DNA of 64,000 nucleotides, taken from Nitrospinaceae bacterium. Its GTDB lineage: Bacteria; Nitrospinota; Nitrospinia; Nitrospinales; VA-1. The notes below the pieces were generated by a model. It did not search any database. It was given only the letters and a program-made list of their open reading frames with translations, and had not been told where the DNA came from. Shown in pieces: positions 1-8,945 of the stretch; position 1 is the stretch's first letter, and every line of letters starts with the position of its first letter. The position numbers and the translations under genes are program-made. Location of the stretch: the NCBI GenBank assembly GCA_021604505.1, contig BQJC01000003.1, positions 310,001 to 374,000 on the forward strand. The letters run 5' to 3'.

Positions 1-615
1 TCTGAGTACGACGGTCTGATATTCACCAGCGCCAACGGAGTGAAATTCTTCATGCAACGCCTGAAGGAAAAAAAGCAGGACATCCGCAATCTCAAGGGAG
101 TCAGAATCTACACCATCGGTCCAAAAACGGAGCATGCCCTCGCCGCCTTCGGCATGCAGGTCGATGTCGTTCCCGAAGATTTCGTCGCCGAATCCCTGCT
201 CGAAAGTCTTGGCCAGGAGAGCGTGAAGGGAAAGCGCTTCCTGATTCCTCGTGCGACCGTGGCGAGGGAGATTCTGCCTGATCAACTGCGGGATAGAGGA
301 GCCCAGGTCGAGGTGGTTCCCGCCTACCGGACCATACTGCCGAAAAGAAAAAACGAAGACTTCGTCCGGCGGTTGAAAGACGGCGCCATTTCGGTCATCA
401 CCTTCACCTCTTCTTCCACAGTCACTAACTTCCTCGATCTGTTGGATGCTGAGTCCAGACCGTATCTGGATAACGTGACCTTCGCCTGCATCGGCCCAAT
501 CACCGCCAAAACCGCCAAAGAGAGGGGATTAAAGGTAGAAATTGTCCCGAAGCAATACACCGTAGACGCTCTGGTCCAGGCAATCGAGGAGCATTTCTCC
601 GGCAAAACCGGCTGA
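1..615 (+). CDS. hemD: Uroporphyrinogen-III synthase (C-terminal part, cut by window edge)
   Basis: The reading frame is open from base 1 and gives 204 residues; the start lies outside the window. HemD closes and inverts ring D of hydroxymethylbilane to form uroporphyrinogen III, the branch point to haem, sirohaem and cobalamin. The visible part begins with the family's conserved 'IFTSANGV' strand-turn, continues through an alternating alpha/beta domain and ends with the typical 'ITFTSSSTVTNF' and 'IGPITAKTAKERGL' segments. Whether it is fused to a uroporphyrinogen methyltransferase upstream cannot be seen. It converges on fbpC with a gap of about 30 bases and no visible terminator. Confidence 0.9.
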   Translation, partial: SEYDGLIFTSANGVKFFMQRLKEKKQDIRNLKGVRIYTIGPKTEHALAAFGMQVDVVPEDFVAESLLESLGQESVKGKRFLIPRATVAREILPDQLRDRGAQVEVVPAYRTILPKRKNEDFVRRLKDGAISVITFTSSSTVTNFLDLLDAESRPYLDNVTFACIGPITAKTAKERGLKVEIVPKQYTVDALVQAIEEHFSGKTG

Positions 616-645
616 TGGCGGACCTGCTCTTACCAGCCATTCACA

Positions 646-1725
646 TCACTCGTCAACTCCCAACTGGGCCGCTGTATCGTCAAAATCATCGGGATCGGGA
701 AAAAGCACCACGTCATCCATTTCGAGACGAAACCGGATCTTCTCTCCCAGAGCATGGGTCTCATGGCTCTGCACCAGAACGAGCAATTTTTCGCCGCTGG
801 CAAGCTTAAGCGTATAGAGGATGTTGGGGCCGCGAAACTGTTTATCGGCGATCACCGCCTGCAACGCACCGGCCTCGTCGATCATAATATCTTCCGGCCG
901 CACCAGAACCTTTAACTGTTTTTCCTTTGGAAGACCGGAATCCACCTTGAGCTTTCCCAACGCACAGGAAACCGTTCCGTTCCCCGACGGGGTTCCGTGA
1001 ATCAAAACACCTTCGCCCACAAATTTCGCCACCGCCGCGGTGGCGGGGCGGTGGTAAATTCCGTAGGGAGTGTCCCACTGTTCCATCACTCCGTCGGAAA
1101 TAACGCCGACCCGGTCGGCCATCGCAAAGGCTTCCGTCTGATTGTGTGTGACCAGAAGCGCGGTGATGGAGAACCGCTTCAGGATGGTGCGTATTTCCAC
1201 CGAAAGCGATTCGCGAAGTTCCACGTCGAGGTTGGAAAAAGGCTCATCCAGAAGGATTAATTGTGGTTCGGGAGCCAGTGCACGGGCCAGCGCGACACGC
1301 TGCTGTTGTCCACCGGACAATTCATGCGGGTATTTTCCTTCCTTTTCCGCCAGCCCCACGGTGTTTAAAAGATTACGAACGATGTTCCTCTTGTCGGCGC
1401 GGGTGCGGTGCTTCAGGCCAAACGCAACGTTGCCCGCCACCGTCAGATGCGGGAATAAAGCGTTATCCTGAAACACCATGCCCATGCGCCGGCGCTCTGG
1501 AGCCACGTAGTTACGGCCGCTGACTTCGCGCCCGTCGACAGAAATACTGCCGGAAGTTAGCGGCTCGAAGCCCGCAATACAGCGCAACAGGGTCGTTTTA
1601 CCGCAACCGCTGGGTCCGAGCAGACAGCCAATGTCGCCTTTTTCCAGAACAAAGGAAATTCCTTTGACCACATGATGGTCTCCATAGTGTTTGTGCAATG
1701 TGTTGACTCTAAGGATTTCAGCCAT
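646..1725 (-). CDS. fbpC: Ferric-iron ABC transporter ATP-binding protein
   Basis: This 359-residue ATPase should energise ferric-iron import through FbpB. It has Walker A GPSGCGKTT at residues 37-45, the signature LSGGQQQR at 136-143, Walker B LILLDEP at 156-162, and a C-terminal TOBE-like region (about 270-350) with the 'VRPED' motif typical of FbpC/PotA-type subunits. Its ATG overlaps the fbpB stop codon by one base (TAATG), so translational coupling is likely. It is the last gene of the reverse-strand fbpABC operon. Substrate is inferred from the whole operon and its Fur-like box; sulfate or thiosulfate ATPases share this architecture. Confidence 0.9.
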   Translation of the reverse strand: MAEILRVNTLHKHYGDHHVVKGISFVLEKGDIGCLLGPSGCGKTTLLRCIAGFEPLTSGSISVDGREVSGRNYVAPERRRMGMVFQDNALFPHLTVAGNVAFGLKHRTRADKRNIVRNLLNTVGLAEKEGKYPHELSGGQQQRVALARALAPEPQLILLDEPFSNLDVELRESLSVEIRTILKRFSITALLVTHNQTEAFAMADRVGVISDGVMEQWDTPYGIYHRPATAAVAKFVGEGVLIHGTPSGNGTVSCALGKLKVDSGLPKEKQLKVLVRPEDIMIDEAGALQAVIADKQFRGPNILYTLKLASGEKLLVLVQSHETHALGEKIRFRLEMDDVVLFPDPDDFDDTAAQLGVDE

Positions 1726-3401
1726 TACTTAATAGATTCCGACCTTTGTGTTAGCAACAGGACAGGGAGCAAACCCGTCAGAATCAAACCAACGGCAGGC
1801 AACGCGGCCAACTCCCATTCCCCCTCTGAAGTGTATTCGAAAATTTTGACCGCGAGAGTATCCCAATTGAAGGGACGCATCATGAGCGTGATGGGCATCT
1901 CCTTCATCACGTCCACAAGCACGAAAATCGCGGCGGTGAAAACGCCGGTTCGAGTCATTGGCAGATAGATGCGTTTTAATAACGCGGTGCCCCTTGTCCC
2001 CATAGAGCGCGCCGCCTCAACGATGGACGGCGTGATGCGCTGCATTGCGCTGTCCACCGAACCAAAACCGGCAGCCATGAAACGGATAGCGTAAGCGACG
2101 ATCAGGAGTCCCAGCGAACCTTGGATGAAAATTTCCGCTTTGATACCTGTTAATTCTCCGAGCGTGTTCAGCAATCTGTTGTCGAGCCAGGCGGCTGGAA
2201 TAAAAACACCCACGGCCAGCACCGTTCCAGGAAGTGCGTACCCAAGTGTCGCCAGTCGCGAAGCCCAACGCATCACCGGACCGGGGTTACTGCTTTTCGA
2301 ATAAGCAATCACAATGGCGATCGCAGTGGTGACCACCGCCGTGACCATACCCAACAACAAAGTATTAAGCGCATGCTCGAGATGACGCAGGGCATCCACA
2401 TTGAGGCTGTTCCAGGCCCACAGCCCCAACTGCGAGCAGGGCAGCGCAAATGCCAGCAGGAATAGGGTCAACGAAGCCGTGAACGCCAACCATTTCGAAA
2501 CACCGGTCAACTTCAGGCGCCTATCCGGCGCGGAAACGGCACCCGTTTCGTGGAAACGCAACCGCTGGCGAAAACGCTGCTCGAGAACCAGAACTGTCAG
2601 TACGAAGACGACCAGAATAGATGAAAGCTGCAACGCCGCATTCAGAGAAAACATGCCGAACCAGGCCTTGTATATGGCCGTGGTAAACGTATCGTAGTTG
2701 AAGATGGCAACAGCGCCGAAATCAGCCAGCGTTTCCATGGCGACAAGCAAAAGTCCCGCGGCAACCCAGGGACGCGCCATCGGAAGCGCGACGCGGAAGA
2801 AAGCTCCCACAGGCGACTGACCCAGGGTTCGGGCCGCTTCCATGGTACTGGGACCCTGACTGAGAAAGGCGCTACGGCTCATCAGATAAACGTAGGGGTA
2901 GAAGGCCAGAGACAAAATTAAAGAAACACCGGCGGTATTGCGGATGTCGATAAAGCCTATCGCGGGAAATACATCGCGGATAACCCCCTGCACCGGACCA
3001 CTGAAATCAAAAATTCCCAGATAAACAAAGGCAAACACATAAGGAGGGATTGCGAACGGAAGGACCAACGCCCAGGAAAAAAATCGGCGCCCCGGATACT
3101 CACAGCCCGCCGTGAGCCACCCCATGGAAATTCCCAACACGGCCGTGAGCGGGATCACACAAAACAACAGCTTGAGGGTATTAAGGATAAGACCCCCAAG
3201 GACATTGTCAGCAAGGTGCTGCCAGATATCTGCTTCAGGAGCTAGAAACGAACCTAGAACCACCAGCACCGGTGTCGCCACAACAATCGCGATGAGCAAC
3301 GACGTGACGAACCAACCCGGGGCATTCAATCGGAGGGAAATGCGGGGAAGAGCATCGGTGCTCTTTCCTGCAGCCTGTGTAATTCTATTTGTAACCGACA
3401 C
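1725..3401 (-). CDS. fbpB: Ferric-iron ABC transporter permease (fused two-domain)
   Basis: Inner-membrane permease with about twelve hydrophobic segments in two homologous halves, as in FbpB/SfuB-type permeases. Each half has an EAA loop that contacts the ATPase: 'EAARTLGQSPVGAFFRVALP' in the first and 'EAARSMGTRGTALLKRIYLP' in the second. The open frame runs up to 3449, but starting there would overlap fbpA by 65 bases. The GTG at 3401 overlaps the fbpA stop by 17 bases and is preferred, although no convincing Shine-Dalgarno sequence precedes it. Length is about 558 residues, usual for the family. Confidence 0.88.
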   Translation of the reverse strand: MSVTNRITQAAGKSTDALPRISLRLNAPGWFVTSLLIAIVVATPVLVVLGSFLAPEADIWQHLADNVLGGLILNTLKLLFCVIPLTAVLGISMGWLTAGCEYPGRRFFSWALVLPFAIPPYVFAFVYLGIFDFSGPVQGVIRDVFPAIGFIDIRNTAGVSLILSLAFYPYVYLMSRSAFLSQGPSTMEAARTLGQSPVGAFFRVALPMARPWVAAGLLLVAMETLADFGAVAIFNYDTFTTAIYKAWFGMFSLNAALQLSSILVVFVLTVLVLEQRFRQRLRFHETGAVSAPDRRLKLTGVSKWLAFTASLTLFLLAFALPCSQLGLWAWNSLNVDALRHLEHALNTLLLGMVTAVVTTAIAIVIAYSKSSNPGPVMRWASRLATLGYALPGTVLAVGVFIPAAWLDNRLLNTLGELTGIKAEIFIQGSLGLLIVAYAIRFMAAGFGSVDSAMQRITPSIVEAARSMGTRGTALLKRIYLPMTRTGVFTAAIFVLVDVMKEMPITLMMRPFNWDTLAVKIFEYTSEGEWELAALPAVGLILTGLLPVLLLTQRSESIK

Positions 3402-4386
3402 GGTCCATGAGCTTGATCGCCTGCGCCTGGTACTTTCCATACCTGGCAACGTTCATCGGATTGCCCTTGAATTCGCCCCAGCTGGCAACCAGAGGATCCG
3501 ATTTGACCGTCGAATTGACAGGATACTCCAGGTTCAGCGAAGCAAACGTTTCCTGAGCTTCCGCAGTGGACAGCCATTCCAAAAGTTTCACCGCCTGGTC
3601 CCGTCGCTTACTGTGCCGGGTCACACCGGCGCCGGACACATTCATATGCACTCCCGAGCCGCCCTGATCAGGCCAGAAAATGGCTAAAGGAATTTCGGGA
3701 TCTTTCTTCAATAGACGGCCAAAATAATAGGTGTTGACTACGGTCACATCGCCGACTCCAGCGATTACGGCCTCAAGAGCTTTGGTATCGCTTGAAAACG
3801 GTTCAACTGGGAGATTGGCAATCCAAGAGGCAACGACCTTTTCCGCTGTTGCTTCGCCTTTTTCCGCAATGAGAGAAGCCACCAGCGACTGGTTGTATAC
3901 TTTCTTCGACGTGCGCAGTAACAAGCGCCCTTTCCATTTCGAATCGCCCAATGAAGTGTAATTACTCAGGTCCGATGGTGAAACCTTTTTCTTATTATAG
4001 ACAATTGTGCGGGCCCGCACCGACAAACCAAACCAGCGATTTTCAGGATCGTGCAGATGAGTGGGAACGTTGGCCTTGAGCGTTGCCGATTCCACTGGCT
4101 GCAGGACCCCTTCTTCTGCGGCCTTCCACAGGTTGCCGGCATCAACAGTGATAAACAGGTCGGCGGGAGTCCTGGAACCTTCAGCCTTTAAACGTTCGAG
4201 AAGAGCGCCGGCTTTGCCGGTGATATACTTAATTGGAATGCCCGTTTTGGCGGTGTAGGCGTCGAAAAGCGGTTTGATGAGATATTCCTTGCGCGCCGAG
4301 TAGACCACTAATTCGTCTGCATATGAGGAAGCCACATTGCCTCCCGCAAATACCGCAAGGATGAAAGTGAGAAGGGCTTTATTCAT
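3385..4386 (-). CDS. fbpA: Periplasmic ferric-iron binding protein
   Basis: A 333-residue extracellular solute-binding protein (FbpA/FutA type) that captures Fe(III) in the periplasm. The chosen ATG at 4386 gives a clean signal peptide (MNKALLTFILAVFAGG...) and the mature part opens with 'ELVVYSARKE', the usual family start. A GAAAGGTG Shine-Dalgarno lies 7 bases upstream. The conserved iron-binding tyrosine pair is visible in 'VVNTYYFGRLLKKDPE'. The longer frame to 4458 would read through the Fur-like operator and is not credible. First gene of the fbpABC operon; iron-repressed expression is expected. Confidence 0.92.
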   Translation of the reverse strand: MNKALLTFILAVFAGGNVASSYADELVVYSARKEYLIKPLFDAYTAKTGIPIKYITGKAGALLERLKAEGSRTPADLFITVDAGNLWKAAEEGVLQPVESATLKANVPTHLHDPENRWFGLSVRARTIVYNKKKVSPSDLSNYTSLGDSKWKGRLLLRTSKKVYNQSLVASLIAEKGEATAEKVVASWIANLPVEPFSSDTKALEAVIAGVGDVTVVNTYYFGRLLKKDPEIPLAIFWPDQGGSGVHMNVSGAGVTRHSKRRDQAVKLLEWLSTAEAQETFASLNLEYPVNSTVKSDPLVASWGEFKGNPMNVARYGKYQAQAIKLMDRVGYK

Positions 4387-4420
4387 GCCGAACACCTTTC
4401 TAAAAAACAGTTGAAAATAA

Positions 4421-4443
4421 TAACTGATTATCATTATCATAAT
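4421..4443 (-). promoter_or_regulatory. Fur-box-like operator upstream of fbpA
   Basis: On the minus strand the stretch contains two near-repeats of the GATAAT hexamer of the classical Fur box (ATGATAATGATAATCAGTTA), sitting 35-57 bases before the fbpA start codon. It lies within an A+T-rich promoter region. Match to the Fur consensus is by eye; position and gene content (ferric uptake) agree with Fur repression under iron sufficiency. Confidence 0.75.
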
Positions 4444-4639
4444 ATAAAATACAAACAAAAAAAGCTAAAAAGTTTTGAATTTTGCAAAAGATCCCGCCTC
4501 CGTACGGTAGCTTTGCTCCCGTCGGCAAGGTTTTCAATTTCGGATTCGATGTTCCTCCTGCGGGGCCGCCGGGACAATTTTTTTGGACAGCCAAAATCAT
4601 CTATGCTAAAAGTATTGTCCCGTTACACTTTGAATCACA

Positions 4640-5461
4640 ATGAATATCCCTCCTAATTCGATGGAATACGGATCAGAAGAACATAAAGAGCTGTTTTGCC
4701 GGTTTTTTATCGACAGCCACAAACCGTTCACCCCGGAAGAACTCCCCTGGCCGGAATTGAGTGAAGAAACCGTTCAGAAATTAGCCAAGTTTCCCATCTG
4801 GGATCACGCGGTTTTCACCGAACGGCAGGTATTCAACAAACTGAAGGCCTATTCCGAGGAAATCACCGACCCGCTTCTCAAAGAAGCTATGGCCCTGCAG
4901 GGCTACGAGGAAGGCCGGCACGCCGATCTGCTTAAATATTTCCTCAAGCGCTACAACATCCCCCTCAATGAAAAACCGGACAACCCCCTGCCGGACGACC
5001 TGGAACTGTGTTTTTTGCGTACCGGGGCGGGAGAGTGCATCGACTCGTTTTTCGCTTTCGGGTTCCTGGAAATCTCCAAATCAACGAAAGATTACCCAAT
5101 CGAGCTCATTGAGGTGATGGAACCCATCGTCCAGGAGGAGGCGCGCCACATCCTTTTCATCGCCAACTGGGTGCTTTATCAACGCATGCAGAGACCGCTT
5201 TTGCTTCAGCCCTGGCACGAGTTGCAAACCCTATGGGCTTTCTGGGACGCCGGCTGGTCACGGCTCATGGATTTAAAAAATCTTGGCGGATCGTCGTTCA
5301 CCATCCAGGCCCGGAAACACGAAAAATCCTCTCTATCGCCCAAAAGTTTCATTCAGCTGTGCCTCAGGGAAAACAAACGCCGGCTCGGCGAATACGACCC
5401 CCGCCTGGCCCGCCCCAAGCTGATTCCCCGCCTCATGAGCGGCGTCAGTTTTCTGCTCTGA
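4640..5461 (+). CDS. Ferritin-like diiron-domain protein
   Basis: A 273-residue protein without signal peptide, mostly helical. It shows a complete set of candidate diiron ligands in the order expected for a four-helix ferritin-like bundle: Glu61, Glu91-x2-His94, Glu132 and Glu167-x2-His170. This suggests an oxidase, monooxygenase or iron-handling protein; the substrate cannot be told from sequence. It is transcribed divergently from the iron-uptake operon (about 250 bases between the start codons), so a role linked to iron is possible, but no Fur-like site is seen on its own side. The C-terminal ~80 residues (basic, 'RENKRRLGEYDPRLARPKL') lie outside the bundle. Confidence 0.7.
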   Translation: MNIPPNSMEYGSEEHKELFCRFFIDSHKPFTPEELPWPELSEETVQKLAKFPIWDHAVFTERQVFNKLKAYSEEITDPLLKEAMALQGYEEGRHADLLKYFLKRYNIPLNEKPDNPLPDDLELCFLRTGAGECIDSFFAFGFLEISKSTKDYPIELIEVMEPIVQEEARHILFIANWVLYQRMQRPLLLQPWHELQTLWAFWDAGWSRLMDLKNLGGSSFTIQARKHEKSSLSPKSFIQLCLRENKRRLGEYDPRLARPKLIPRLMSGVSFLL

Positions 5462-5595
5462 AACCGGCTTCCCCGCAGTCTCAAAATTGCTTGTATATTT
5501 CCGCAAAACCGCTACAATTTAAGCTCATACAGCTTTTAAAACCATGATATTCGCTCCGTCCTCTCAGCGCGAAAGTCAATTTAATCGATATCCTT

Positions 5596-5961
5596 ATGAG
5601 ATCTCTTCAATTAAGCCACATTGTGTTGACCACCCAGGACGTTGCCGACGTCCTTATGGAACACCTGAAATCCTATGACAACTACGAGCATTTGATGAAA
5701 GTCTTCGCAAAATCAGCCAAAAAATACAGCGCCTGCGGCTCGCGCAACAAGGGGGGCGATCTGGGGACTCTGGAAGTGCACACCTCCGCTCCCGAACTGT
5801 ATGAAGCCGCCATGAAAGCCCCGGTGCGCAAACTTCAGGGGCCGGTCAAAACCAAATTCGGGTATCATATCTTCATCATCACCGATGAGGAGGCAATGGG
5901 AGATACCGGGATGGACGGCATCAACGTTCCGTCCTTGGGTGCCGGAGACGGTACTCTCTAA
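5596..5961 (+). CDS. Parvulin-type (PpiC) peptidyl-prolyl isomerase
   Basis: A 121-residue single-domain protein that should catalyse cis-trans isomerisation of peptidyl-proline bonds. The parvulin hallmarks are all present: an opening 'LSHIVLTT' strand, 'YSACGSRNKGGDLGTL' in the middle, and 'GPVKTKFGYHIFIITDE' at the end of the fold. No signal peptide, so it is probably cytoplasmic, unlike SurA or PpiD. The last ~25 residues (Met/Gly-rich) are a nonconserved tail. It lies 12 bases before the VOC gene and is likely cotranscribed with it and mqnC. Confidence 0.85.
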   Translation: MRSLQLSHIVLTTQDVADVLMEHLKSYDNYEHLMKVFAKSAKKYSACGSRNKGGDLGTLEVHTSAPELYEAAMKAPVRKLQGPVKTKFGYHIFIITDEEAMGDTGMDGINVPSLGAGDGTL

Positions 5962-5973
5962 AAATTATCAACC

Positions 5974-6360
5974 ATGAAACTCGACGGAATTCACCACATC
6001 GCCCTCAATGTCAAAGATCTGGACCGCGCCGAACGGTTTTACACAGAAGTTCTCGGATTCAAGGTCACGCACCGCTTTTCAAAAGGATTGCGGCACCTGA
6101 TGCTGGACACGGGAAACGCCGCTATCGCCCTGTTTGAAGCCCCCGATCTGGACGTTAAAGAAGCGATGGACCAACTGAGCGAAAAAGGGTATCTCCATCT
6201 GGCCTTTAAAATTCACCGCGACCGGTTTCCGTCCATCATCGAAGAGTTGAAAAAAAATAACGTCGTGATCGACGGCGGCCCGGTAAAACGCGGCGACGGC
6301 GAATCGATTTACTTCAACGACCCGGATCACAATCATCTCGAAATTCATTGCGACCACTGA
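5974..6360 (+). CDS. VOC-family (glyoxalase/dioxygenase fold) protein
   Basis: A 128-residue protein of the vicinal oxygen chelate fold, with two beta-alpha-beta-beta-beta modules: 'IHHIALNVKDLDRAERFYTE' at the start and 'ESIYFNDPDHNHLEIHCDH' at the end. Likely metal ligands are the early His of 'HHIAL', the His in 'YLHLAFKI' and the Glu of 'LEIH'. Such proteins include glyoxalases, fosfomycin-resistance enzymes and extradiol dioxygenases; the substrate is unknown. It ends one base before mqnC. Confidence 0.8.
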   Translation: MKLDGIHHIALNVKDLDRAERFYTEVLGFKVTHRFSKGLRHLMLDTGNAAIALFEAPDLDVKEAMDQLSEKGYLHLAFKIHRDRFPSIIEELKKNNVVIDGGPVKRGDGESIYFNDPDHNHLEIHCDH

Positions 6361-6361
6361 C

Positions 6362-7429
6362 ATGGTAGAAGCTATTCTGAAAAAAGCCCTCGATGGAGAA
6401 AGAATCGATGGCAAAGAGGCGCTGGAACTGTTTTCCACGCACGACAACCTTCTTTTGGGGAACGTGGCCTCCCGGCTGGCCCGCAAGAAAAGCCAGGATC
6501 GGATCATCACCTACATCGTCGACCGCAATATCAACTACACCAACATCTGCGTCACCGATTGCGCCTTCTGCGCCTTCTACCGCAAAGAGCAGGACGAAGA
6601 CGCCTATGTCCTTCCCTTTGAAACCATCGCCGCAAAAATCGAAGAAACCATGGCGCTGGGAGGGCGGCAGATCCTCCTGCAAGGGGGGCATAACATCCAC
6701 CTGCGCATCGATTATTTCGAGGATCTTTTCCGCCGGATTAAGGAAAAATATGACATCCACCTGCACGCTCTTTCCCCGCCGGAAATCGTTCACACCAGCA
6801 AGATCTCCAAACTATCCATCGATGAAACCATCAAACGATTACACGCCGCAGGGCTGGACTCCATTCCCGGCGGCGGCGCGGAGATTCTGGTCGACCGGGT
6901 GCGCGGTAAAACCAGCCCGTTAAAATGCTCGACCGACGAATGGCTGGACGTGATGGGCAAAGCGCATGGCATGGGCATCCCCACCACCGCCACCATGATG
7001 TTCGGTCATGTCGAAACTCTGGAAGACCGGGTGGAGCATTTACTGCGCGTTCGCGAGCAACAGGATAAAACCGCAGGATTCACCGCCTTCATCCCCTGGC
7101 CCTTTCAGCCGGGAAACACCGAACTCAGTCTCGACATGGGAATAAAATCCGCCGTCAGCGGTCTGGATTATTTAAAGACCCTGGCCGTCAGCCGCATCGT
7201 TCTGGACAATTTTGACAACATCCAGTCGTCCTGGGTGACGCAGGGACCCAAGATCGGCCAAGTGGCGTTGTATTACGGTGCGAATGACATGGGAAGCACC
7301 ATGCTGGAAGAAAACGTCGTCCGTGCTGCAGGGACGGTTCATTGCCTCAACGAAAGCGATATCCGGCGGCTCATCGCCGATGGCGGCTTCACCCCGCAGA
7401 AACGCAACATGCGCTACGAGTTCGTTTGA
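6362..7429 (+). CDS. mqnC: Dehypoxanthine futalosine cyclase (radical SAM)
   Basis: MqnC performs the radical cyclisation of dehypoxanthine futalosine in the futalosine pathway of menaquinone synthesis. The 355-residue length is usual. The radical-SAM cluster motif C-x3-C-x2-C is at Cys63, Cys67 and Cys70 within 'NYTNICVTDCAFCAFYR', the MqnC/MqnE/CofH-type context; 'GIPTTATMMFGHVET' and 'WPFQPGNTEL' further mark MqnC. No other mqn gene is in the window. The gene shows that this organism makes menaquinone by the futalosine route rather than MenA-H. Confidence 0.93.
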   Translation: MVEAILKKALDGERIDGKEALELFSTHDNLLLGNVASRLARKKSQDRIITYIVDRNINYTNICVTDCAFCAFYRKEQDEDAYVLPFETIAAKIEETMALGGRQILLQGGHNIHLRIDYFEDLFRRIKEKYDIHLHALSPPEIVHTSKISKLSIDETIKRLHAAGLDSIPGGGAEILVDRVRGKTSPLKCSTDEWLDVMGKAHGMGIPTTATMMFGHVETLEDRVEHLLRVREQQDKTAGFTAFIPWPFQPGNTELSLDMGIKSAVSGLDYLKTLAVSRIVLDNFDNIQSSWVTQGPKIGQVALYYGANDMGSTMLEENVVRAAGTVHCLNESDIRRLIADGGFTPQKRNMRYEFV

Positions 7430-7462
7430 CCCATCTGCCATGCATTGGGTCAAAATCTTTCG

Positions 7463-8866
7463 ATGAATCGACTGGCACAATTTATTTTTCTGCTAGCTAC
7501 CCTTGTTTTTGTCTATCCCGCGAAATGTTTTGGCAATGCTTTAAGCATCCCTTCCCGGACTCTGATTCAAAACGCCTCGTTAACCATTACCATGGACCCC
7601 AGCCTGGGCGAAGGAAAGCTGGGACTCGTAAAAAACTCCGATCTTCTTTTCGACACAAAAATCCTTTCCATAGGAAAAAACCTTCCTGCAGGCGAAGCTA
7701 AAATTATTAATGGGAAAGGCAAACTAATTTTGCCGGGTTTCGTGGACGTCCATAATCACCTTTGGCAATCCTTGATCCGGGGATGCGGAGCGGACAAGGA
7801 GTTGATGGGCTGGCTCAAAGAATGCGTGAGTTCCATGAAGGGCACGGTGATCGACGAAGAAGCCGCTTATGCAGGAGTCCGGATCAGCACCCTGGACCTT
7901 TTATCCACGGGCGTCACCACAGTAGTGGATAATTCGCATGGCTTTACCCCTCAATTCGTTCGAGGCAATCTTCGGGCTTTGGAAGATTCCAGGTTAAGAT
8001 ATGTTATTGCCCTCTGTGGCAAGGACAAAGAAAGCTCCATACAAAATATATTGAAGGTCAAATCGGAAATCATCGATAAAAATCACCTGGCATCCCTGCA
8101 GATTTGTTCTCACCCGGCGCCCAAATCACTTTCCAATCTCAAAGCCATGAGCCGTTTATCCAGAGAATTGAATGTTCCGTTTAACGTGCATTTACTGGAA
8201 AGCCGGAGCCAGATTCAGGAAAAACCCCTTGCGCTTTTGCAACAGGCAGATGCTCTGAACCCCCGATTGTTTGTCAACCACGCCGTTCACGTAAACGAAG
8301 AAGAAATTTCACTTCTGTCTGAACATCGCGTGTCTATTGCCCACAATCCATTGAGCAATATGAGACTGGGCTCCGGGATCACGCCGCTTCCAAAACTTCA
8401 TTCCGCGGGACTAAAAATCGGTTTGGGTTTGGATGGGGGAACCAACGACACCAGCGATATGTTTGGAAATATGAGGGCCGCTGTAGGATTGCAGCGCATT
8501 CGCGCAATGAATGGGACGGTTTATCCACAGGTCGAAGATATTTTAAGGATTGCCACTTTGGGAGGAGCAGAGGCTTTGCATATGGAAAATGAAATCGGCT
8601 CTCTCTCACCAGGGAAAGCGGCCGATATTGTCGTGATGGACGCTTTGGAATTTAATTTCGCCCCCGAATGGGATGTGGTGAACCAAATTGTATTCAACGG
8701 TCAACCGCGCAACGTTAAAACCGTGTTTGTCGAGGGAAAAGCGCTATGGGTTGAGGGCCAGCCGGTTCTAAAAGAAACCACCCGGCAACATCTGATAGCG
8801 AAAGCTCAAAAAGCCGTAGAGCGGATCAAACAAAGGCTGAGCCTCATACCTCAAGACAAAAATTGA
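7463..8866 (+). CDS. Exported amidohydrolase (SAH/guanine-deaminase-like)
   Basis: A metal-dependent hydrolase of the amidohydrolase superfamily, about 467 residues. Metal ligands are visible: His97-x-His99 in 'GFVDVHNHLWQ', His243/Glu246 in 'HLLES', His273/His276, His294 in 'SIAHNPLSN' and Asp324 in 'GLGLDGGTND'. The order resembles S-adenosylhomocysteine, aminodeoxyfutalosine or chlorohydrolase-type deaminases. The ATG at 7463 gives a signal peptide (MNRLAQFIFLLATLVFV...), so the enzyme appears exported; a TTG at 7445 in frame would add six residues and is less likely. It follows mqnC by about 30 bases, which invites a link to futalosine metabolism, but an exported enzyme would not meet that cytoplasmic substrate. 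Confidence 0.75.
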   Translation: MNRLAQFIFLLATLVFVYPAKCFGNALSIPSRTLIQNASLTITMDPSLGEGKLGLVKNSDLLFDTKILSIGKNLPAGEAKIINGKGKLILPGFVDVHNHLWQSLIRGCGADKELMGWLKECVSSMKGTVIDEEAAYAGVRISTLDLLSTGVTTVVDNSHGFTPQFVRGNLRALEDSRLRYVIALCGKDKESSIQNILKVKSEIIDKNHLASLQICSHPAPKSLSNLKAMSRLSRELNVPFNVHLLESRSQIQEKPLALLQQADALNPRLFVNHAVHVNEEEISLLSEHRVSIAHNPLSNMRLGSGITPLPKLHSAGLKIGLGLDGGTNDTSDMFGNMRAAVGLQRIRAMNGTVYPQVEDILRIATLGGAEALHMENEIGSLSPGKAADIVVMDALEFNFAPEWDVVNQIVFNGQPRNVKTVFVEGKALWVEGQPVLKETTRQHLIAKAQKAVERIKQRLSLIPQDKN

Positions 8867-8945
8867 AGTCTCTCGGCGAGTGGTCCCTACAACATGGACC
8901 AATCCGCGATGTTCTTTGTGAACAAACCCGCCTTACGTGAAGAGC

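Noticed and set aside
842-1078. 78-residue minus frame inside fbpC
   Set aside because: It is a shadow of fbpC in another frame with no independent support.
3401-3449. Longer fbpB N-terminus from an ATG at 3449
   Set aside because: It would overlap fbpA by 65 bases and adds only basic low-complexity residues.
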